A stretch of 45,165 bases of DNA from Chloroflexota bacterium (GCA_023434145.1 JAEYTI010000289.1:1-45165), one strand, 5' to 3'; shown: positions 24,785 through 33,406, counted from the stretch's first letter. The notes: generated from the letters alone by a model not told the origin. Numbers and translations are program-made.

Positions 24785-25726
24785 CTATTCCCCTCTCGCC
24801 TTTTTCTCTTGCGGAAGCAGCGCGGCATAGAGGAATTGGTTGACGGGCGTGGGCACGCCGGAGGCTCTGCCCATGCGGACGACGGAGCCGTTTTGTGCCT
24901 CCAGCTCGGAGGGGCGGCCTTCCATAATATCGCGCTGCATTGAGGCGGTTCCGCCTTCGGGCAAGCCGTCGACCTGCGCCAGCACGCGCTGGACGACATC
25001 GGCGGGGACGTTCACGCCGCGAGCGCGGGCAACGGCTTCCACCTCACGAAGCGCGCCTTCGAGCATGGCGCGGGTCTCGGGCACGGCGCGAAGTACGCCC
25101 GCCGGGACGCGTGTGACGGCCCCCACCCCGCTGAAGGGGGCGATGAACGCGAACTTAGCCCACAGCGCGGCGACGATGTCAGCGGGGACTTCGACAGTGA
25201 GGCCCTGGGCCTTCTTGAACGCAGCCAGCAGCTGATCCACGCGCGGATCGGGCTGGCCGTCGAGGCGGTTGAAGGCCAGGTAGGGGTCCATGCCGGCGTG
25301 CTTGATCACACCCGGCGCGGCGACCATGGTCACCAGACGGCACAGGCCGCCCAGCACGTGTGGGGGCTGGCCATCTTTGTCCAGCACCTCGGCAAGCTCG
25401 TAGGGGGCATCTACGCCGTTCTGAAGCGGCAGCACCAGCGTTTCGGGGCCGATCAGCGGGCGCATGGCTTCGGCGGCCTCACGCACCTGCCAGGTCTTCA
25501 CACCGACGATGACGAGATCCACCGGGCCGATGGCGGCCGGGTCGCTCTCGGCGCGGGCCGGGCGCACGGCAAAATTGCCCCTGACCGACTCGACTGTCAG
25601 GCCGTTTGCGCGGATGGCATCCAGGTGCGCGCCGCGGGCGAGGAAGATTACGTCCTCACCGGCTTCAGCCAGCCGACCGCCAAAATATCCACCTACTCCA
25701 CCGGTTCCGTAAACAACAACACGCAT
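24785..25726 (-). CDS. panE: 2-dehydropantoate 2-reductase (ApbA/PanE family)
   Basis: A 313-residue oxidoreductase. The N-terminal Rossmann fold starts MRVVVYGTGGVGGYFGGRLAEAG (NADPH-binding GxGxxG). The family motif VLPLQNGVDAPYEL follows, with ILLGGL-like VLGGLCRLVTMVAAPG. In the C-terminal domain WAKFAFIAPFSGVGAVTR contains the substrate-contacting Lys, followed by S-x-x-x-D-like SMQRDIMEGRPSELEAQNG. Known members reduce ketopantoate to pantoate in coenzyme A synthesis; many paralogues act on other 2-oxo acids, so the name is by family. AGGAG lies 6 nt before the ATG. Confidence 0.9.
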   Translation of the reverse strand: MRVVVYGTGGVGGYFGGRLAEAGEDVIFLARGAHLDAIRANGLTVESVRGNFAVRPARAESDPAAIGPVDLVIVGVKTWQVREAAEAMRPLIGPETLVLPLQNGVDAPYELAEVLDKDGQPPHVLGGLCRLVTMVAAPGVIKHAGMDPYLAFNRLDGQPDPRVDQLLAAFKKAQGLTVEVPADIVAALWAKFAFIAPFSGVGAVTRVPAGVLRAVPETRAMLEGALREVEAVARARGVNVPADVVQRVLAQVDGLPEGGTASMQRDIMEGRPSELEAQNGSVVRMGRASGVPTPVNQFLYAALLPQEKKARGE

Positions 25727-25789
25727 GATGTACTCCTAGATATTGAGATATACGAAGGATTGGCGATTTGGTTCCAAGAAAGGAGAAGA

Positions 25790-25921
25790 GATTGAACCGC
25801 AGAGAGCGCAGAGGAACGCAAAGGGAAGAAAAGAGTTTTACCACAGAGAGAGTACAGAGAGATTTTTATAAAATAAAACCTTCATGATTCTTCCTTCGTG
25901 AACTTCGTGCCTTTGTGGTTA
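25790..25921. repeat. family B (CGCAGAG-type) inverted repeat
   Basis: GAACCGCAGAGAGCGCAGAGG...ACCACAGAGAGAG on the left, and CTTCGTGAACTTCGTGCCTTTGTGGTTA on the right. The final GGTTA supplies the stop codon (25919-25921, minus strand) of the aldehyde:ferredoxin oxidoreductase gene. Confidence 0.7.
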
Positions 25922-27748
25922 CGCTCCTTCCGTAAATCCTAAATTCAGATCGGCCAGCTTTTCATTAGAGGGCCTGCCGGTCGCCCGGTCCCAGCCGGCT
26001 GCCTGGTAATATTCGTCTAGCAAGGCGTCGAGGTCTGGCACGTGGCCTTCTTGCCCGCCGTCCGGCAGAGCTTCAAGCAGCAGTTTGGGCAGCTTTTCTT
26101 TGGCATTGTCGTAGCCCAGGCGCAGGTTGATCAGGCGTTTGAGGTTCCAGGCGCGCTCACCGGCCAGCAGCAGAGATTCGGCAGTCCAATCCTGCCCGGT
26201 GGCGGCGGAGAGCAGGTTGACCACCATCTGCGCGGGGACGACGGCGAAGAAGCACATGGTCAGCGCGTTGATGGCGGTGCGCCAGTGCTGGTGGCGGGCA
26301 ACATAGGCGGCCTTGCCAGCGTCGGCGAAGCGGTCGGTCATGGGGATGTCGAGGTCGTCCATCGCGCCGCCCATCTCGATGGTGAAATGGTCCGACTGGT
26401 TGTGGCAGGCTCCGCGCGGCGAGGTGACATACGCCAGCGCCATGCCCGAGAAGGCGCGTGGATCGTGCATGGCAACGTCCAGCCCGTTCACCTGCACAGC
26501 CAGCTCTTCCAGGCCGTAATGCGCGCCGAGCGCCTTCGCGCCATCTGTCAGCAGCGCGCCGAAGCCCTGGCGACAGGCCATCTGATCCAGCAGCGCCAGC
26601 GCGGGCTCCGGGTCGCCCCAGCGCAGGGCCAGGCCGCCGGTATCGGCCTCGCTGATGATGCCGCGGTCATAGAGCAAGTAGGCCAGCCCCACCGCGCTGC
26701 CCGCCGAGATGGTATCCATGCCCAGGCGGTCGCACTTGTCACCCAGCGCGGTGACGGCAGGCAGGTCGTCGATCAGAAGCTGCGAGCCAAAGGAACAGAT
26801 GGTCTCGTACTCGGGGCCTTTGGTTTTGCCGCCGGTGGCGAAGCGGCCTTCCTTCACGTCCACCTCGCGCCCGCAGGCGATCACGCAGCCCTGGCAGGCG
26901 GTGGCGCCGGTGAGGATGGTGTCGGCCATCTCAGAGCCGCTGATGCTGCCCGCGCCCTCGAAGGTGGCGGCGGTCCAGTACTTCTGCGGCATGTCGCCGA
27001 GCATCTGCAAATACTCCGCCGCGCCGGATGTGCCGGTAACCTTGAACACGGTGGTCATGTTCTGCTCCAGCAGATCCTTATTGGCGGCTACGCGGAGCTG
27101 GCGGTAGTCGTCGTATCTGGCGAAGGCCAGCTTGCCCGTTCCGCGCACGGCCAGCGCTTTGAGGTTCTTGGAGCCCATCAGCGTGCCGAGCCCGGTACGA
27201 GCGGCGGCGCGTCCGTGGTCGGAGAAGATGCCAGCGAAGGCCACTCCGTTCTCACCCGCCGCGCCGATGCAGGCCACTTTGGCGCGCGGCTCATTCACCT
27301 CCTCGCGAATGCGGATCTGGGTGGAGTAGGTGTCGGTATGGCCCCACAGGTGCGCCGCCGGGCGGATCTCCACCTGCTCGTTGTGGATCCACAGGTAGCC
27401 CGACTCCGGCGCGCGCCCGGTGATGATGACCGCGTCCCACCCGGCAAAGCGCAGCTCCGGGCCGACGAATCCGCCGATGTTCGACTCGCCCCACAGCCCG
27501 GTCTGCGGGGATCGCCCGCAGATGGTGAAGCGCCCGGTGGTGGGGCCAGAGGAGCCGGTGAGGGGGCCGGTGACAAACAGGAGCGGCTGGCGCGGGTCAA
27601 GCGGGGAGAGGGATGGGTCGAGCCGGTCCCACAACAGGCGCGCGGCAAGGGCCGATCCGCCGATATAGTCGCGGATGATGTCCTCGGCGATGGAGTCGTG
27701 GGTAATGGAGGAGGTTGTAAGATCAATGGTGAGAAGACGTCCGAACAT
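25919..27748 (-). CDS. aldehyde:ferredoxin oxidoreductase, tungsten/molybdopterin type
   Basis: A 609-residue AOR-family enzyme, about the usual length. The N-terminal domain (GRLLTIDLTTSSI, YIGGSALAARLL, TGPLTGSSGPTTGRFTI) binds bis-pterin with W or Mo. The Fe-S ligands are in GATACQGCVIACGREV (C-x-x-C-x-x-x-C) and a fourth Cys lies late, near ALTMCFFAVVPAQ. SPRGACHNQSDH corresponds to the conserved pterin/substrate segment. These enzymes oxidise aldehydes to carboxylic acids, passing electrons to ferredoxin, and mark an anaerobic or facultative lifestyle. No ferredoxin or cofactor gene is adjacent. GGAGG lies 4 nt before the ATG. Confidence 0.93.
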   Translation of the reverse strand: MFGRLLTIDLTTSSITHDSIAEDIIRDYIGGSALAARLLWDRLDPSLSPLDPRQPLLFVTGPLTGSSGPTTGRFTICGRSPQTGLWGESNIGGFVGPELRFAGWDAVIITGRAPESGYLWIHNEQVEIRPAAHLWGHTDTYSTQIRIREEVNEPRAKVACIGAAGENGVAFAGIFSDHGRAAARTGLGTLMGSKNLKALAVRGTGKLAFARYDDYRQLRVAANKDLLEQNMTTVFKVTGTSGAAEYLQMLGDMPQKYWTAATFEGAGSISGSEMADTILTGATACQGCVIACGREVDVKEGRFATGGKTKGPEYETICSFGSQLLIDDLPAVTALGDKCDRLGMDTISAGSAVGLAYLLYDRGIISEADTGGLALRWGDPEPALALLDQMACRQGFGALLTDGAKALGAHYGLEELAVQVNGLDVAMHDPRAFSGMALAYVTSPRGACHNQSDHFTIEMGGAMDDLDIPMTDRFADAGKAAYVARHQHWRTAINALTMCFFAVVPAQMVVNLLSAATGQDWTAESLLLAGERAWNLKRLINLRLGYDNAKEKLPKLLLEALPDGGQEGHVPDLDALLDEYYQAAGWDRATGRPSNEKLADLNLGFTEGA

Positions 27749-27803
27749 GGGCCCTCCGAGAAAACCGATTTTGCATAATCATGTTAATGCTTTGCCAAGG
27801 TTT

Positions 27804-27861
27804 GCCGGGCGGCTGAAGCCGCGGCAACATCAACGAAGCCCCACCTTACGTGGGGCTAAAA
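27804..27861 (+). repeat. family C repeat, forward copy
   Basis: GCCGGGCGGCTGAAGCCGCGG, CAACATCAACGAAG, then the hairpin CCCCAC-CTTAC-GTGGGG and CTAAAAC. It pairs as an inverted copy with 28569-28630 on the other side of the gene between them. The CTA at 27856-27858 is the stop codon (TAG) of that gene. Confidence 0.75.
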
Positions 27862-28464
27862 CCCCCTACTTCGAATAATCACTATAGATTGCTCTGGGTC
27901 AACCCACATATGGATATAACCAGTAAGTTTTCCACTCTCCGTATGAAACCTCTTCACATAGCCTATCCAATTCCCCTTCCACGAATATTCCGGTAAGTCC
28001 CTATCAGGGTAACCGTCATTGACTTTGTGCCTCTCGAATCCCTTTTGGGTAATGATTGTATCAATGGCCTCAGGTGATGCCTGGAAAGTGATTACAACAT
28101 CGTCTAATTCGTCCTGAACTCTCCCCTGTATGTTCGTTACTCCAGCCGGAATAGGATCCATCACGTGCATTTTGAACATATTCTGCGGATTTCTCTCGTA
28201 GATCATATAGGCAAAACATAGAGTGAACAGCAGCGGTAGCACCATCAATGGCATCAAGGTTCCAAGATTGCCCTTCTTCCGCAGTATCCATGTGAGAACC
28301 GCAAAGAGTGGAAGAGCGCAAGACAATGGGCAGACAAAGAGCAAAAACCCCGCAGAACTATCCCCATATGTGAACCAAGCGATGACACCGGCTAACAGAA
28401 CGCTCGCCACAAACAATAAAATTTTTACCACTATATGTGGACGTGCTGCTACTTTGGGTTGCAT
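27856..28464 (-). CDS. hypothetical membrane protein flanked by inverted repeats
   Basis: About 202 residues with three to four N-terminal hydrophobic segments (VVKILLFVASVLLAGVIAWF, GFLLFVCPLSCALPLFAVLTW, MPLMVLPLLFTLCFAYMIY), then a soluble C-terminal domain of about 105 residues (IQGRVQDELDDVVITFQ ... MWVDPEQSIVIIRSR). No recognised family. GGAG lies 5 nt upstream of the ATG at 28464, a better start than the ATG ten codons earlier. The last two codons and the TAG stop come from the flanking family C repeat. Inverted family C copies bracket the gene. Confidence 0.7.
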   Translation of the reverse strand: MQPKVAARPHIVVKILLFVASVLLAGVIAWFTYGDSSAGFLLFVCPLSCALPLFAVLTWILRKKGNLGTLMPLMVLPLLFTLCFAYMIYERNPQNMFKMHVMDPIPAGVTNIQGRVQDELDDVVITFQASPEAIDTIITQKGFERHKVNDGYPDRDLPEYSWKGNWIGYVKRFHTESGKLTGYIHMWVDPEQSIVIIRSRGF

Positions 28465-28568
28465 GTATTCTCCAGATATTTCGGCCACTTTCATCCTGTC
28501 AAAAGGCCTGTTTCTTCAGTCAAATTTTCGAAGGAATTGAGATAATTGAAGAATAACATCCTTTAGTT

Positions 28569-28630
28569 AGTGGGAGTCCCACGGAGGTGGGACTTTGTTG
28601 ATGTAGCCGTGGCTTTAGCCGCCAGGCTTA
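28569..28630 (-). repeat. family C repeat, inverted copy
   Basis: In reverse complement: AAGCCTGGCGGCTAAAGCCACGG, CTACATCAACAAAG, then TCCCAC-CTCC-GTGGGA, matching 27804-27861 module for module. The rest of the 217-bp gap to the next gene shows nothing else. Confidence 0.75.
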
Positions 28631-28681
28631 TATGGGGAGATATCAAATGAATACGCGGGGCTACTTTCGTTCAATTCAACT

Positions 28682-29677
28682 TTATTCACGCACCACATCC
28701 GCCAGCCAACCGCCCCCACCGGACGCCAGCGATTTTAGGCGGCGGTAGTTGTCCCAGGTTTCCACCGGGCCTTCGCCTTCTGGGTGGGCCAGATAATCCT
28801 CGAAGCGCCACAGGTCGAGCAGAACGGCGTAACCCAGAAGGAGATCTTTCCCACCGGGGTGGTCAATCACCTGCCGCGCCAGATCCACCGCAGCGGTTCG
28901 CAGCTTCTCGCGCCCGGCAGCTTCTTCATTAGAATACGGCGGCTGGCGGTTATCGGGAAAGAATGCCTGGCAGAGCAGGGTGTTCAAATCCAGCTCGATG
29001 GGCGCGGTGAGGGCGAACTCAAAATCCAGCAGCGCGGAGACTCTATCCTCGTGCCACATGGCATTGTCGAACGTCAGGTCGCCGTGGACCAGCACGAGCT
29101 TTGCCTTCGGCAGCGCTTGCCAGAAGCTCGCCAGCAGGCGGCGCAGCACGGCCCCCTGATGATAGGTGAAGTACCCTTGCCCCACCACCCTGCGCAGGCT
29201 TTCGTCCGCCTCGTTAGAGTCGCAAGAATTGAACCAGGCGCGCGTGCGCGCAACACCTTCGACCGACTCTGCGCTGACGGTATGAACGGCTTGCGCCTTC
29301 TCCCACAACCCGCGGACGGCAATACTCCGCGCTTCCCAATCCAGATCTTCCCAGGCAGCGCCGAGACTGTGGCCCGGCAGCTCTTTGACGAGCATCCACG
29401 CGTGGCCTCCGGTCACTCCCGAATCGATAACTCTGGGATAGCCAACTCCAGGCGGCAGCAGAGCGGCGATCTTCGCCTCGCGCGGTAAGTTCTCACTGCC
29501 CGGCTGGGTGGCGAGCCGGAGCACCAGCCCGCCGGCGATCCAGGTGGCATTGGTCCAACCGCCGCCGCGCCGGGCTGTGGCAAAGTCCACGCCGTGCCTG
29601 GCGAAAATACCTTCGGCCATTGCTTCGAAGCGATGGGCTTTTTGCTGCTCGGTACGGTTCGAGGAAAAATCTTCCAT
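28682..29677 (-). CDS. phosphotransferase of the APH/choline-kinase fold
   Basis: About 331 residues. Key kinase-like motifs are KLVLVHGDLTFDNAMW (Brenner motif HGDxxxxN with catalytic Asp) and SALLDFEFALTAPIELDLN (the metal-binding Asp of the DFE motif). The N-lobe includes WTNATWIAGGLVLRLA. The fold is shared by aminoglycoside phosphotransferases, choline and homoserine kinases and other small-molecule kinases; the substrate is not predictable. The ATG at 29677 is used here; an alternative TTG at 29695 would overlap the stop of the upstream alcohol dehydrogenase gene, so coupling is possible in either case. Confidence 0.85.
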   Translation of the reverse strand: MEDFSSNRTEQQKAHRFEAMAEGIFARHGVDFATARRGGGWTNATWIAGGLVLRLATQPGSENLPREAKIAALLPPGVGYPRVIDSGVTGGHAWMLVKELPGHSLGAAWEDLDWEARSIAVRGLWEKAQAVHTVSAESVEGVARTRAWFNSCDSNEADESLRRVVGQGYFTYHQGAVLRRLLASFWQALPKAKLVLVHGDLTFDNAMWHEDRVSALLDFEFALTAPIELDLNTLLCQAFFPDNRQPPYSNEEAAGREKLRTAAVDLARQVIDHPGGKDLLLGYAVLLDLWRFEDYLAHPEGEGPVETWDNYRRLKSLASGGGGWLADVVRE

Positions 29678-29691
29678 AGGGGTGTTAGGGA

Positions 29692-30876
29692 TCAAAAGTC
29701 GATGGGGTTGCCGTCATATGCGGCGAGGAACAGGCGGCGCAGGTCGTCGTTCTCGGGCACGCGGGTGGCCATAACGGTCTGCGAGTCGTTGAGGGCATTG
29801 GCAACCAGCAGGTCCAGCTCGCGCTCGAAGTCGGCGCGGGGGATGCCCAACTCGGCGATAGTGCGCGGCTGCCCCACCTGCGCTTGCAGGTCGCGGATGG
29901 CCCGAACGAGCGCAGATGCAGCCTGTGCTTCATTATCACAGGCCAGCCCCAGGAAGCGGTTGAGCCCGGCATAGCGGGTTGGTCCGGCAGCGCCGTCCGC
30001 GAGCGCGGCTTCATTCCCGCAGTATTCGATGGTATAGGGCAAGAACAGCGCGACGGCCCTTCCATGCGGCACATGGAATACACCGCCCAAAGCGTGTCCC
30101 ATGCCGTGCGCCAGCCCCGCCATAGCGTTGCCAAAACCCATCCCGGCGATGGTGGCGGCGTTTTGCAACCGCGCAAGCGCATCGGAATCATTATCTGCCA
30201 CAGCTCGGGGCAGGTGCTCCAGCACCAGCTTTGCCGCCACCAAACACGGGCCATCGGAAAAATCGTGATGGAAGGTGGTGGTGAAGCCTTCCACCGCGTG
30301 GGTCAGCGCGTCGAGGCCAGTATCCGCGATGAGGCGGGCGGGCTGATTCGCGACCATCTCAGGGTCGAGCACGGCATAATCGGGCATGGTCTCACGGTTG
30401 CCCAGCCCCAGCTTGCGCTTCTCAGCGGTGTCGGTCAGCACAATGGCCCAGGTCGCCTCGGACCCAGTGCCGGTGGTGGTTGGGATGGCAACCAGCCGGG
30501 CCTTCTTGCGCAGCCCCAAAACCTCGATTGGATTGATGGCCTCGGCAAAAATATCGGGTCTTTCGTATAGTACCCACATCGCTTTGGCGGCATCCATCAC
30601 CGATCCGCCGCCCAGGGCAATGATCCAGTCCGGCGCGAAGGCCGACATCACCCCTGCCCCACGCGTGACCATGTGCAAGGATGGGTCCGGCTCCACCTCG
30701 GCGAAGACCTGCACCTGCATGCCGGTAGGCTCCAGAGCCTGGCAGATGCGCTCCGCGAAGCCAAGCTTCTGCAAGGTGGCGTCGGTGACGATGAAGGCCC
30801 GCTGCCCGGTGAGAGTCTCTAAGAAACTGAGCGCGCCTTCACCGAAGATGATCTGCGGGCTGTTGAAGTACCACAT
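29692..30876 (-). CDS. iron-containing alcohol dehydrogenase
   Basis: A 394-residue group III dehydrogenase. The N-terminal Rossmann-like domain carries DWIIALGGGSVMDAAKAMW (the GGGS nucleotide-binding loop), followed by ATWAIVLTDTAEKRKLGLG. The metal-binding region includes DTGLDALTHAVEGF (Asp and His ligands) and the later GLAHGMGHALGGVFHVPHG with two more His. It would interconvert an alcohol and aldehyde with NAD(P)H. It follows the SCP2 gene by 10 bp, and the kinase gene follows it, so the three form an operon. I take the ATG at 30876 (MWYFNSPQ); the longer open frame overlaps the SCP2 gene. Confidence 0.9.
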   Translation of the reverse strand: MWYFNSPQIIFGEGALSFLETLTGQRAFIVTDATLQKLGFAERICQALEPTGMQVQVFAEVEPDPSLHMVTRGAGVMSAFAPDWIIALGGGSVMDAAKAMWVLYERPDIFAEAINPIEVLGLRKKARLVAIPTTTGTGSEATWAIVLTDTAEKRKLGLGNRETMPDYAVLDPEMVANQPARLIADTGLDALTHAVEGFTTTFHHDFSDGPCLVAAKLVLEHLPRAVADNDSDALARLQNAATIAGMGFGNAMAGLAHGMGHALGGVFHVPHGRAVALFLPYTIEYCGNEAALADGAAGPTRYAGLNRFLGLACDNEAQAASALVRAIRDLQAQVGQPRTIAELGIPRADFERELDLLVANALNDSQTVMATRVPENDDLRRLFLAAYDGNPIDF

Positions 30877-30886
30877 GGCCTCGCCC

Positions 30887-31297
30887 TTAGACCGGGAATT
30901 CCGTATCGATGCGCGTGCACGACTCGACCAGTTCTTTGGCGGCACGCACATTTCGCATAACCGTGGCCATGTTGCCCGAGAGCTTGAGCTGCCCGGTCAT
31001 CATCGCCTGCATGGGGTCGAGCTTTTTGGTCATCACCTTCTTCCAGGCAGTGACAGGGCCAGAGAGGCGGAAGGCTGGCTTGATCTGGTCAGGCTGTGGT
31101 ACCTCGTAGGCATCGCGGCATTTGCCATGGAAAAGATCCATGTAGAGCGTCACCGGCTGCCCCAGGCTTCCACCCGGCTCTACGACGAAGAAGAAGTCCC
31201 CTTCCCAGTTCTTAGCGGCATCCATATACGCCGAAGAGTTGTTTAAATCCTCCATCATCGCCTTGATCCAGGCATCGCTCGGAAACGGAATGGCCAT
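30887..31297 (-). CDS. SCP2 sterol/lipid-binding domain protein
   Basis: A 136-residue protein that resembles the SCP-2 sterol-carrier fold: FFFVVEPGGSLGQPVTLYMDL, then RLSGPVTAWKKVMTKKLDPMQAMMTGQLKLSGNMATVMR, the typical D-P-x-x-A-x-x-x-G-x-L-x-x-x-G-D segment (here DPMQAMMTGQLKLSG). Such domains bind hydrophobic ligands. GGAGG sits 6 nt before the ATG at 31297. It is the first gene of the operon with the iron alcohol dehydrogenase, so the pair may act on a hydrophobic alcohol or aldehyde (inference). Confidence 0.85.
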   Translation of the reverse strand: MAIPFPSDAWIKAMMEDLNNSSAYMDAAKNWEGDFFFVVEPGGSLGQPVTLYMDLFHGKCRDAYEVPQPDQIKPAFRLSGPVTAWKKVMTKKLDPMQAMMTGQLKLSGNMATVMRNVRAAKELVESCTRIDTEFPV

Positions 31298-31695
31298 TCC
31301 AAACCTCCATGATCGGATGAGATAGTGCAATTAAACACCATTCTGGGGGAAAGTCAAACCAAAAATTGGTTTTTTGAGGCCAAAAACTGCCTTGTACCAT
31401 AAATTTGTTAAATATACGCATTAAGCCTTAATTTTTCTGGGCTTTTTTTATTCCATTTACCCCCAGGGTTTTTGGTAGACAAAACTAAGGGTGTTTTTTA
31501 AAGAAAGAAACTACGTTTTCTACCCAAGTGGTGAGGATTCTATGGTGCTTGTGGTGCTGCGCACCGCAAACACCATAGAATCCTCACCACTTGGGTAGAA
31601 AGGCACCCCCATCCTTACACAATTTTGATGAAAAAACATTATATGTTGTCTGGCGATTCAGCACCGGCTTGTTAGAATAATATTGAGGAAAATAT
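31298..31695. other. 398-bp divergent intergenic region
   Basis: It lies between two divergent genes. AT-rich at 31340-31480, with a long perfect inverted repeat at 31517-31601 listed separately. Directly to its right is GGCACCCCCATCC, similar to the inner end of a family A repeat. No gene is seen. Confidence 0.6.
31517..31601. repeat. perfect 31-bp inverted repeat
   Basis: The left arm (31517-31547, TTTCTACCCAAGTGG...) and right arm (31571-31601, ...CCACTTGGGTAGAAA) are perfectly complementary over 31 bp; the 23-nt centre itself folds (GGTGC/GCACC). It sits between divergent promoters, so it is not an obvious terminator. Confidence 0.9.
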
Positions 31696-32382
31696 ATGTA
31701 TGAATTGCCGCTCTTCCCATTGAATACGGTGTTGTTCCCCGGCATGCCGCTGCACTTGCACGTGTTTGAAGATCGCTACAAGCTAATGATGCAGCGGGTG
31801 ATGCAGAGCAACCACACCTTTGGTGTCAATCTAATCAAGAATGGCGACGAGGCTGGCGGGCCAAACCCGGAGCCTTATCTCACCGGCTGTACGGCCCGCG
31901 TGGTGAACGTGGAGTCGGCGGGCGAAGGCCGCCTGAACATCACCGTTGTGGGTGATGAGCGCTTCCGCGTGCTGCGCATGGGGCTCAGCCAGCCGTACCC
32001 GGTGGCTTTCGTGGAAAGCGCGCCGCTAGCCAGCCACCACTCGCTGGAGGTGATCAAAGGTCTGCCTTCGCTGCACAGTAATGTGACCCGCTATCTGGGT
32101 CTGCTCGGCCAGCACTCCGCGGACCCAGAAGAGGGTGACGAGGTTGGGGCAGAAATGGATCTGTCACAGATACAGCTTCCGGAAGACCCGATGATGCTGA
32201 TTTACCTTGCATCGTCGCTGCTGCAAATTCCGGCCAACGAAAAGCAGCCGTTGATCGAAGCGGATACGCTCGCGGGGCTGCTCGGACTGGTACAACGACT
32301 CTACCGCCGCGAGCTGGCAGTGCTGCCGGAGCTGCTGCCGGTCAGCGAAGATGCGGCGCGCTTCGCCGCCTGGGTAAATTAA
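31696..32382 (+). CDS. LON substrate-binding domain protein
   Basis: A 228-residue stand-alone Lon N-terminal domain protein. It begins ELPLFPLNTVLFPGMPLHLHVFEDRYK, the typical LON opening, with TARVVNVESAGEGRLNITVVGDERFRV in the beta-rich lobe and a helical C-terminal half. There is no ATPase or protease domain. Such proteins may recognise misfolded substrates; their role is mostly unknown. GAGGA precedes the ATG. A strong hairpin follows the stop codon within 4 nt. Confidence 0.92.
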   Translation: MYELPLFPLNTVLFPGMPLHLHVFEDRYKLMMQRVMQSNHTFGVNLIKNGDEAGGPNPEPYLTGCTARVVNVESAGEGRLNITVVGDERFRVLRMGLSQPYPVAFVESAPLASHHSLEVIKGLPSLHSNVTRYLGLLGQHSADPEEGDEVGAEMDLSQIQLPEDPMMLIYLASSLLQIPANEKQPLIEADTLAGLLGLVQRLYRRELAVLPELLPVSEDAARFAAWVN

Positions 32383-32385
32383 AAA

Positions 32386-32432
32386 GTGTTTCTGTTGGCA
32401 TTGTGACGGCGTCACAATGCCAACAGAAACAC
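32386..32432. terminator. long hairpin between convergent genes
   Basis: A perfect 22-bp inverted repeat (32386-32407 and 32411-32432; GTGTTTCTGTTGGC... pairs with ...GCCAACAGAAACAC) around a 3-nt loop. It starts 4 nt after the LON-protein stop and ends 20 nt before the stop of the convergent CPBP gene, so it probably ends both transcripts. A T run is lacking. Confidence 0.8.
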
Positions 32433-32452
32433 AATTCCGAAAAGAGGAGCGG

Positions 32453-33406
32453 CTATGGCGCCACGACAACCGGCTCGGGCTGCACGGTTTGCGGTGAGGC
32501 ATCGATTGGAGCGAGGGCGCGCGGGTTGAAGAAGAGCGCGACCGCAAGAGCATAGTAAGCAATTCCACCGATCACACCAACCACCAGGGGGCCAAGCAGC
32601 GGGTTTGGCGTGCCGATTACGAACAGTACAGGCAGCGCGGCAATGCCATTCATTGCGCTGTGGCCGATCACCGCGGGCCATACGCTGCCACCGCGCAGGG
32701 TTACCCAGGAGAGGAAAATACCGGCAGCGGTAGCAAACAGGAGGAACAGCAGCGGGCCAACCCAGGGGTAGCCTGGATAGTCTAAGCCGTACTCATACCC
32801 CATGAAGATCACCGGCCAGTGCCAGATGCCCCAGATGATACCGGAAACAAACATAGCCTTCTTGCCGCCGAGCGGCATGAGCTTGGGCAGCAGGTAGGCC
32901 CGCCAACCAAACTCCTCGCCAAAGGTGGCGATGCTGTTGACGATCGGGGAGATCAGCACGCCAAGCGCTGTCTGAATGATCACGATCATCCACGGGTTCA
33001 TGGCCCCCTGCCCCACCTGCTCCAGTTGCGCCTTCAGGTTCGTCAGGGTGGAGTCAAAGTGCTGGGGGAAAATCAGAAAGTAAACTACTCCCCCAAGAAT
33101 GGTCAGGATGGATGGGACGACCCAGGCAATTAGCCAGAACTTCCAGCCGCGGCGCAGGTTTGGTCGCAGCATGGTGTTCTTCCAACCCTCGCGGGTGATC
33201 AGGCGGGTGAAGATGTTGGCCAGCGTCGGCGCGCCCATGTATACGGTCGCCATCAAAGCGAGCGCAAGCGTAATGCCAGGAGCAAGCTGAGGGCTGTTGG
33301 ACAAACCACCAGTAAGAGCGATCACCAGGCCGGCTGCCCAGGCAATGCCGAAGGCAAAGGCCAAAAAGATCAGGATGCGTTTTGTGTCGATCGCAGTGTT
33401 GTTCAT
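32453..33406 (-). CDS. CPBP family intramembrane glutamic endopeptidase
   Basis: A 317-residue membrane protein with about eight hydrophobic helices. The CPBP motifs are complete: NSIATFGEEFGWRAYLLP (EExxxR), then GIIWGIWHWPVIF (His motif) and later WPAVIGHSAMNGIA (H-x-x-x-N). These residues form the presumed active site of this membrane protease superfamily. It is unrelated in detail to the CPBP protein at 191-1120. Substrate unknown. GGAGG lies 6 nt before the ATG. Confidence 0.9.
   Translation of the reverse strand: MNNTAIDTKRILIFLAFAFGIAWAAGLVIALTGGLSNSPQLAPGITLALALMATVYMGAPTLANIFTRLITREGWKNTMLRPNLRRGWKFWLIAWVVPSILTILGGVVYFLIFPQHFDSTLTNLKAQLEQVGQGAMNPWMIVIIQTALGVLISPIVNSIATFGEEFGWRAYLLPKLMPLGGKKAMFVSGIIWGIWHWPVIFMGYEYGLDYPGYPWVGPLLFLLFATAAGIFLSWVTLRGGSVWPAVIGHSAMNGIAALPVLFVIGTPNPLLGPLVVGVIGGIAYYALAVALFFNPRALAPIDASPQTVQPEPVVVAP

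Noticed and set aside
26042..27778. 578-residue open frame on the plus strand
   Set aside because: It is antisense to the aldehyde:ferredoxin oxidoreductase gene, shows only Arg/Gly/Ala/His-rich low-complexity text, and is expected from GC-rich third positions.
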